Assembly: GCA_015478575.1 (NCBI GenBank)
Contig: JADMIN010000067.1
Coordinates: forward strand, 1 to 8,968
DNA from: Ktedonobacterales bacterium
GTDB lineage: Bacteria > Chloroflexota > Ktedonobacteria > Ktedonobacterales > JADMIN01
Length of the DNA stretch: 8,968 bases
Reading direction: 5' to 3'
Below the pieces are notes generated by a model. That model was not told the DNA's origin. It was given only the letters and a program-made list of their open reading frames with translations, and did no database searches. Position 1 is the first letter of the stretch; each line of letters opens with the position of its first letter. Below, one piece after another: positions 1-4,332 of this stretch. The translations under genes were made by a program, and so were the position numbers.

Positions 1-891
1 CACGACGGGATTGAGCACGTAGCCCAGCAGTCGCTGCACACGCCGAGGCCGCCGCAACGAGTAGCGTGCGGTGAAGGCGTAGATGGCGAAGATGAAGACG
101 ATCAGGCCCAGGCCGATGGCGATGGCGGCGCCACGGTGGGCCGTCTCTTCGCCGAAGATGATGAGGTCGAAGTTGCGGCCGGGGTTGGTCAGGAAGACCA
201 GCGCCGTGTGGATAAGGATGAAGCCGAGCATGCCGAGCAGCCCGAGGAAGTGCAGGCTGCGCGCGCTCTGGCGCCCGCCGAAGAGCTTGGGATACCACGG
301 CCAGCGCGCCTCGATGGCGGGTGACTGCGCGGCGGCGGTGACGATCAGGAACGGTGCGAGCAAGAAGACGACGCCGAAGTACGCCAGCTTTTGTAGGGGA
401 TCATAGATGCCACCGTTATAGAGCGATTGCGGCGGGACGTGGAAGGTCATGTAGTCCACCGCGACTTCCCAGGAGCGGGGAATGATAGACCAATCCGTCG
501 GCACGAGGCGTCTCCACTCGCCGGTAATGAAGAGCAGGGCCACGTAGGCGACGCCACTGAGAATCCAGAAGATGGCGGCGAAGAAGTGCCAGATGCGCCC
601 AAGGCCGAGGTTGTTGCCGCCTGGCTGGCCAAGCAGTCGCGGCACGTCAAGCTCCTGATCGAGCGAGGTCCAGGCCCGGTCGACGGGAATCTTCTTGCGG
701 GTGAACTTGAGCCACTCGGTGCCGGGCGTGCAGTTATCATTCCAGTAGAGCCGAGGATAGGAGCCAAGAATCTGGATGCCACCACGGATGAGGTAGCCGA
801 TGAAGAAGGCGTTGATCCAGTGCAGCGAGCGCAGCCAGAGCGGAAAACTGAGTGCGGCATAGGTGCTGAGCGCGGCATAGGTGAGGTGCAT
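1..891 (-). CDS. Di-heme b-type cytochrome, membrane subunit of a (probably molybdopterin) oxidoreductase; 3' end outside window
   Basis: The frame is open from an ATG at 891 to the left edge, giving 297 residues with no stop. A ribosome binding site GGAGG (complement of 898-902) lies 6 bases before the start. I see about five hydrophobic segments, near residues 24-45, 101-123, 170-188, 212-234 and 254-274. Candidate heme ligands are H24 (RSLHWINAFF), H102 (RIWHFF), H214 (SLHFLG) and H228 (LIHTALVFL). The 14-residue H214-H228 spacing is typical of the helix that holds two hemes in hydrogenase/formate dehydrogenase-type cytochromes b. The family (cytochrome b561-like, thiosulfate reductase cytochrome b, COG4117-like) passes electrons between quinone and a catalytic partner at the membrane. 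In related genomes the partner is often a sulfite-oxidase-like molybdoenzyme, fused or adjacent; here it would lie left of position 1 and is not visible. Family assignment is good; the exact partner is a guess. Confidence 0.85.
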   Translation of the reverse strand, partial: MHLTYAALSTYAALSFPLWLRSLHWINAFFIGYLIRGGIQILGSYPRLYWNDNCTPGTEWLKFTRKKIPVDRAWTSLDQELDVPRLLGQPGGNNLGLGRIWHFFAAIFWILSGVAYVALLFITGEWRRLVPTDWSIIPRSWEVAVDYMTFHVPPQSLYNGGIYDPLQKLAYFGVVFLLAPFLIVTAAAQSPAIEARWPWYPKLFGGRQSARSLHFLGLLGMLGFILIHTALVFLTNPGRNFDLIIFGEETAHRGAAIAIGLGLIVFIFAIYAFTARYSLRRPRRVQRLLGYVLNPVV

Positions 892-1237
892 GACGTTCCT
901 CCGCCAAAAACGATCCCGCGCGGGGCGGGTTCCTCCGCCGTTTCACTGTCCTCCCGCTCCCGACGGGCGGGGCCATAGACGGTATGGGGTGGTGCGCGTG
1001 CTGGTGTGGGTGTTGGGATGCCGTCGGTTACGGCTATCAAGTTCCGTACCAGGGTCTGCCCTCCTGCCCTGTTATCCACCGCTTGGGGCGTCTCGCGGGC
1101 GAGCGCGCGCCTCATTGGCGGCTGGCCGGGGTAGCGTGGGGCGGCCAACTCTGGCACGCAAGATGCGAAAGCGAAGAAGGACGGCAAGCGACGTTGTAGG
1201 GAGTAGGGTCGGCCAACCCGGGGAGAGGATGCGCCAC
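892..1237. other. Divergent intergenic region between cytochrome b and response regulator
   Basis: These 346 bases separate two genes pointing away from each other, so both promoters should lie here. Frames crossing it translate to low-complexity Arg/Pro/Gly-rich strings that look non-coding. A weak plus-strand promoter candidate is TTGGGA (1013-1018) with TATCAA (1035-1040) at 16-base spacing. Its spacer contains the dyad GCCGT (1020-1024) / ACGGC (1030-1034). It would leave a leader of about 190 bases before the response regulator. I could not find a convincing minus-strand promoter. A hairpin followed by a T run on the minus strand is listed separately. Confidence 0.5.
906..929 (-). terminator. 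Terminator-like hairpin in the leader of the cytochrome b gene
   Basis: Read on the minus strand, CCCGC (complement of 925-929) pairs with GCGGG (complement of 915-919) around a 5-base loop. It is followed by ATCG and then TTTTT (complement of 906-910). The T run ends only three bases before the GGAGG ribosome binding site of the cytochrome gene. This has the form of an intrinsic terminator, or of a leader attenuator, but the stem is only 5 bp and high-GC DNA makes such hairpins by chance. Confidence 0.3.
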
Positions 1238-1645
1238 ATGACGATACAAGATGACGGTCAGGTGCTCATCGTTGACGATGATCCAGATATTCGGCATGCC
1301 GTACGATCGGTGCTGGAAGAAGAGGGCTATCACGTCCAAGAAGCGCCCGATGGCGCCAAGGGCCTCAGGCTCCTCGCTCACAGTCACGCATCCATGGTGG
1401 CTCTGGTGGATTACCGCATGCCGACGATGGATGGCTACGAGATGCTCCAGAAGGTAACGCATGACGGGGCGGATTTGCAGCGCCATTCCTACGTACTGTT
1501 CACGGCGAACCGGGATCTCATTTCTCCCGCGTTCCTAAAGCTGCTGGCCTCGCATCACATCGAGATCGTTGAGAAGCCATTCAATATTGACGCCCTGCTG
1601 GGCACAATTGAGCACGCTCAAGAGCAATTGGCGCCACAAGCCTAG
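1238..1645 (+). CDS. Single-domain (CheY-like) response regulator
   Basis: This 135-residue protein is one receiver domain and nothing else. It has the full set of phosphorylation residues: acidic pocket D13/D14, phospho-acceptor D58 (LVDYRMPTMDGYE), switch threonine T89 (LFTAN) and conserved K113 (EKPF). A histidine kinase would phosphorylate D58. With no DNA-binding or enzymatic output domain, it should act by protein-protein contact, as in chemotaxis or phosphorelays. No kinase gene lies in the window, so it is an orphan here. ATG 1238 is chosen because the purine-rich GGGGAGAGG (1220-1228) gives a 9-12 base spacing. An in-frame ATG at 1229 is directly against that site and would add only MRH. 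The stop at 1643-1645 lies in a CCTAGG palindrome. Family assignment is very secure; the pathway is unknown. Confidence 0.93.
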   Translation: MTIQDDGQVLIVDDDPDIRHAVRSVLEEEGYHVQEAPDGAKGLRLLAHSHASMVALVDYRMPTMDGYEMLQKVTHDGADLQRHSYVLFTANRDLISPAFLKLLASHHIEIVEKPFNIDALLGTIEHAQEQLAPQA

Positions 1646-2071
1646 GCGCCAGTTCGCGCTTCCCAGCCACCGATAGGTTCACCCGGCGCCGTGGCCACCA
1701 CCTCGGCGCCGACTGATACGGCTGCGCTGGCGCGGTACGGAGCCACGCCGCGCACCGCTTGGGCCAGTTGCTGGGTGATACCACGCTGGATGCGCTCCGC
1801 CCGCGGAAGGTCCCCTCCCAGCCAGCCGCCACCCGCCCCTTCCGCCACGCTCCGGCTCCACAGCGACGCACCTTGCCCATCGCCGCGCACCTCTGGCGAA
1901 GAGGGGAAATGGGAGTGGGTGACCCTGCTTCCCCACGCCGCAAGGCGGGTGTTGGAGGGCAGACCTTGTGGACGAGGGGGCGGCCTCCTCGCCTGGCGGA
2001 GTATAATCCAGCGAGCGGGAGCGCGGCGGCTCCATCGCTTCTGTTCTTCGCATCTGGAGGTGCAACTTACG
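1646..2071. other. 426-base spacer without a convincing gene
   Basis: This stretch separates the response regulator from the acetyltransferase. The long plus-strand frame running into the acetyltransferase translates here to Pro/Arg/Ser-rich sequence unlike that family and is treated as untranslated. On the minus strand a short frame (1642-1848, GTG start, 68 residues) has a more protein-like composition and is discussed under findings. Around 1890-1985 the DNA is rich in G-runs and C-runs with partial complementarity (for example CGCC-GCAA-GGCG near 1936-1947), but no clean terminator is seen. A TATAAT lies at 2002-2007. Confidence 0.5.
2002..2007 (+). promoter_or_regulatory. Possible -10 element for the Eis-like acetyltransferase
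   Basis: An exact TATAAT stands out in very GC-rich DNA, 65 bases upstream of the ATG at 2072. No recognisable -35 hexamer sits 16-18 bases upstream (the bases there are G/C only), and there is no TG extension. The call therefore rests on the hexamer and its position alone. Confidence 0.35.
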
Positions 2072-3301
2072 ATGGATCTGGAACTCCGCCCGATCACGGA
2101 CGACGAATACATGACCTTTTCGAGCGTGGCTGGCGCGGCCTTCAGCACGCCGCCGACCGAGGCCGAGAGCGAGCGCTGGCGCGCGATGTTGGAACTCGAC
2201 CGCAGCCTCGCCGCCTTCGCGAATGGGCAGATGGTGGGGACCGCTGGCGCCTTCTCCTTCGAGCTGACGCTGCCCGGCCTGACACGCATGCCGGTGGGGG
2301 GGGTGACGTGGGTGAGTGTCCTGCCGACGCACCGCCGCCAGGGCATCCTGACCCAGATGATGCGGCGCCAACTTGACGATGTGCGGGCGCGTGGCGAGCC
2401 GGCCGCCATCCTCTATGCCGCTGAGAGTGGGATCTATGAGCGCTTCGGCTATGGTCTGGCCACGAGCATGGTCCACCTCAGCATCGAGCGGCCCTATGGG
2501 CGCCTTGCCCGCGCGTGGGAGCCGACAGGCCAGGTGCGGCTGATCGAGCATGAGCGCGCGCTGGAGGTCTTCCCTGAACTCTACGAGCGCGTGCGGCTGC
2601 GCCAGCCCGGCGCCGTCAATCGCGTGGCCGTGCGCTGGAACGACTATTTGCACGCGCCGATGGAGCCGATGGACGGCTTTGGCCCACGCTTCTATGTACA
2701 CTACGAATCGGCTCCCGGCGTCGTGGAAGGCGCGATGCACTACCGCGTCAAGCAGGATTGGGCGGATGGCCTATCGAGCAGCACGCTGCGGATTACCGAA
2801 CTGATCGCGCTGACAGCGGAGGCACGGGCCGCACTGTGGAGCTATGCTTTTTGCGTGGACCTCATCCGCACCGTCGTCGCCCTTAGCCGCCCGGTGGATG
2901 ACCCCGTGCGCTGGCTGCTGGCCGATCCCCGGCGGCTGCGCGTCACCGCGCTGCGGGACGAGGTCTGGCTACGGCTGCTGGATATTCCGGCCGCGCTGGC
3001 CACGCGGCGCTATACGGGCGCTGGCACGCTGGTCTTCGCGGTGGCTGATGCGTTCCTGGCTGGGACGGCGGGGAGCTATATGCTGGAGGCTGGCGCCGAC
3101 GGCGCGGAGTGCCGACCGACGGCGGACGACGCTGATCTGGCGCTGGATGTCGCTGATCTGGGGGCGGCCTATCTGGGCGGGGTGAGCTTCAGCACACTGG
3201 CCCGCGCGGGCCGCGTGGTGGAGCTAAAGGATGGCGCCCTGGCGCGGGCCGACGCGCTCTTTGCCAGCGATCCCGCCCCGTACTGTGGGACGCCGTTCTG
3301 A
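2072..3301 (+). CDS. Eis-family GNAT N-acetyltransferase
   Basis: The 409-residue protein matches the architecture and length (about 400) of the Eis (enhanced intracellular survival) family. It has an N-terminal GNAT domain, a second GNAT-like fold and a C-terminal sterol-carrier-like domain (roughly 290-409). The acetyl-CoA pyrophosphate loop is V83-LPTHRRQGIL (R88, R89, G91). The family tyrosine is in SGIYERFGYGLAT, probably Y122 as general acid. The protein ends in phenylalanine (PYCGTPF); in mycobacterial Eis the C-terminal carboxylate of a terminal Phe takes part in catalysis, so the active site appears intact. Known members are cytosolic hexamers that acetylate amines such as aminoglycosides and lysines at several positions; the natural substrate here is unknown. 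ATG 2072 is preceded by GGAGG (2056-2060) at an 11-base spacing, slightly long. The sequence before it does not match the family. It is probably monocistronic, since the next gene starts 192 bases later. Confidence 0.9.
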   Translation: MDLELRPITDDEYMTFSSVAGAAFSTPPTEAESERWRAMLELDRSLAAFANGQMVGTAGAFSFELTLPGLTRMPVGGVTWVSVLPTHRRQGILTQMMRRQLDDVRARGEPAAILYAAESGIYERFGYGLATSMVHLSIERPYGRLARAWEPTGQVRLIEHERALEVFPELYERVRLRQPGAVNRVAVRWNDYLHAPMEPMDGFGPRFYVHYESAPGVVEGAMHYRVKQDWADGLSSSTLRITELIALTAEARAALWSYAFCVDLIRTVVALSRPVDDPVRWLLADPRRLRVTALRDEVWLRLLDIPAALATRRYTGAGTLVFAVADAFLAGTAGSYMLEAGADGAECRPTADDADLALDVADLGAAYLGGVSFSTLARAGRVVELKDGALARADALFASDPAPYCGTPF

Positions 3302-3392
3302 AAGCCTCTCCCCTCTAGCAGTGGCCTAGTGTGGGGAGCGGAGCGGCCACAGGGCATAGGGGAGATGGCCACTCCCGCTCGTGGGGAAGCCG

Positions 3393-3427
3393 GATGGCAT
3401 CAATGCGGCCGATGGCATCAATGCGGC
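3393..3427. repeat. Tandem duplication (17 bp, period 18) upstream of the hydrolase gene
   Basis: GATGGCATCAATGCGGC occurs at 3393-3409 and again, identically, at 3411-3427, separated by one base. It lies 67 bases upstream of the hydrolase start. It could be a paired protein-binding site or a replication-slippage duplication; the sequence alone does not decide. Confidence 0.85.
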
Positions 3428-3442
3428 ATAGACATTGCGGGG

Positions 3443-3455
3443 TCTCGGCCCGAGA
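3443..3455. promoter_or_regulatory. Dyad TCTCGGcCCGAGA, possible operator
   Basis: This is a perfect 6+6 inverted repeat around a single central base, 38 bases upstream of the hydrolase ATG and 16 bases after the tandem repeat. The one-base centre makes an RNA hairpin unlikely and a dimeric-protein binding site more natural. No clear -10/-35 pair is visible next to it. A chance GC palindrome is possible. Confidence 0.3.
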
Positions 3456-3493
3456 GTCCAGCGCGGTGTGGCTGCGCGGGAGGTGATGAAGCG

Positions 3494-4207
3494 ATGGCGA
3501 ACGGCGACGAGCGCGAGACCGACACGGCGGGGCAAGACGCCACAGGCGACACCGCGGGTGAGTATGATATGGAGGTCATGGATGTCCAGCAGGAGTCGGC
3601 GCGTGAGGGCTACCTCCCGCTGACATTCGTGACGAGCCGCGGTGATGTGGCGTGCCACTACTACGCCGTCACGGAGCCGAGACGCGCGGTGATCTGGGTC
3701 GGTGGCGTCGGCGGTGGCTTCGATTCGCCCGCCAACCAGTTGTATCCCCGTCTCTGCCGCGACCTTCAAGGAGAGGGAGTCGCGTCACTGCGCGTGCGCT
3801 ACCGGCATCCCACCAACCTGGAGGAGTCGCTGTTGGATGTGTTGGCGGGCCTAGGCTGGCTGGAGAATGAGGGCGTGGAGGCGCTGGCGTTGGTCGGGCA
3901 TTCGTTTGGCGGCGCGGTGGTGATTCAGGCGGGGACGGCCTCCGAGACAGTGCGAGGCGTGGTGACGTTGGCCGCGCAAGGCTATGGCGCGGATGCCGTG
4001 GCCGAGTTGGGGCCAGAATGCGGCCTCCTTCTGCTCCATGGCACGGCGGACACGGTGTTGCCGCCGGAAGGCTCACGCTTGATCTATCAGATGGCGCACG
4101 AGCCACGGCGGCTCATCCTCTATGATGGCGCGGGCCACAGTCTGGATGAGGCCGCCGATGAGGTGGAGCGAACGGTGCGCGCCTATCTCTTGGAGCGGCT
4201 GGCGTAG
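3494..4207 (+). CDS. Alpha/beta-fold hydrolase (dienelactone-hydrolase-like)
   Basis: The 237-residue protein has a complete catalytic triad in the usual order. The nucleophile is S137 in the elbow GHSFGG (135-140), the acid is D186 (LLLHGTADTVLPP) and the base is H215 (GAGHSLDEA). VIWVGGVGGGF (66-76) fits the strand and oxyanion-loop region. The fold hydrolyses esters, lactones, thioesters or similar bonds; the substrate cannot be read from the sequence. Residues 1-38 are a polar, D/E/T/G-rich, probably disordered extension that is unusual for small cytosolic members, and there is no signal peptide. ATG 3494 is chosen because GGGAGGTGAT (3478-3487) gives a strong ribosome binding site about 10 bases upstream. 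Later in-frame ATGs (residues 26 and 29) lack one but would remove the odd tail. The gene stands alone: 192 bases after the acetyltransferase and convergent with the STAND gene. Confidence 0.85.
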   Translation: MANGDERETDTAGQDATGDTAGEYDMEVMDVQQESAREGYLPLTFVTSRGDVACHYYAVTEPRRAVIWVGGVGGGFDSPANQLYPRLCRDLQGEGVASLRVRYRHPTNLEESLLDVLAGLGWLENEGVEALALVGHSFGGAVVIQAGTASETVRGVVTLAAQGYGADAVAELGPECGLLLLHGTADTVLPPEGSRLIYQMAHEPRRLILYDGAGHSLDEAADEVERTVRAYLLERLA

Positions 4208-4245
4208 CGGTGTTGGCCCTCCCCGACCGAGGCCACCGCACCGCA

Positions 4246-4281
4246 TCGCCCCACGCCTCACCTCGCCCCACGCCTCACCTC
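4246..4281. repeat. Perfect 17-bp tandem repeat between convergent genes
   Basis: TCGCCCCACGCCTCACC at 4246-4262 is followed immediately by an identical copy at 4263-4279 and two bases (TC) of a third. It lies in the 125-base gap between the hydrolase stop (4207) and the STAND gene stop (4333). Weak inverted repeats flank it (TGGCC/GGCCA near 4215-4236 and CCGC-TTGC-GCGG near 4306-4317), but there is no T run, so I do not call a terminator. Confidence 0.85.
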
Positions 4282-4332
4282 ACACGACGTGCCGCCCGTC
4301 CCCCCGCTTGCGCGGTGCGGGAACGCCGCCGT

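Noticed and set aside
427..978. 183-codon plus-strand frame opposite the cytochrome gene
   Set aside because: The minus-strand frame gives a clear membrane cytochrome with heme histidines; this plus-strand frame is its low-complexity complement.
1013..1040. TTGGGA/TATCAA promoter with a dyad in its spacer upstream of the response regulator
   Set aside because: Both boxes are weak, the spacing is 16, and the 5-bp dyad is common by chance in such DNA; mentioned only in the gap description.
1691..2071. Upstream extension of the acetyltransferase frame by 127 codons
   Set aside because: The translation is Pro/Arg-rich and does not match the family, whereas ATG 2072 has a GGAGG site and begins with a typical Eis N-terminus.
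1679..2740. 353-codon minus-strand frame over the acetyltransferase
   Set aside because: Overlaps the well-supported Eis-like gene; its His/Arg-rich translation shows no recognisable domain.
3307..3337. CTCCCC...GGGGAG inverted repeat after the acetyltransferase as a terminator
   Set aside because: Six-base stem with a 19-base loop and no T run.
3329..3493. Upstream extension of the hydrolase frame
   Set aside because: It would run through the tandem repeat and dyad, and the strong ribosome binding site at 3478-3487 supports ATG 3494.
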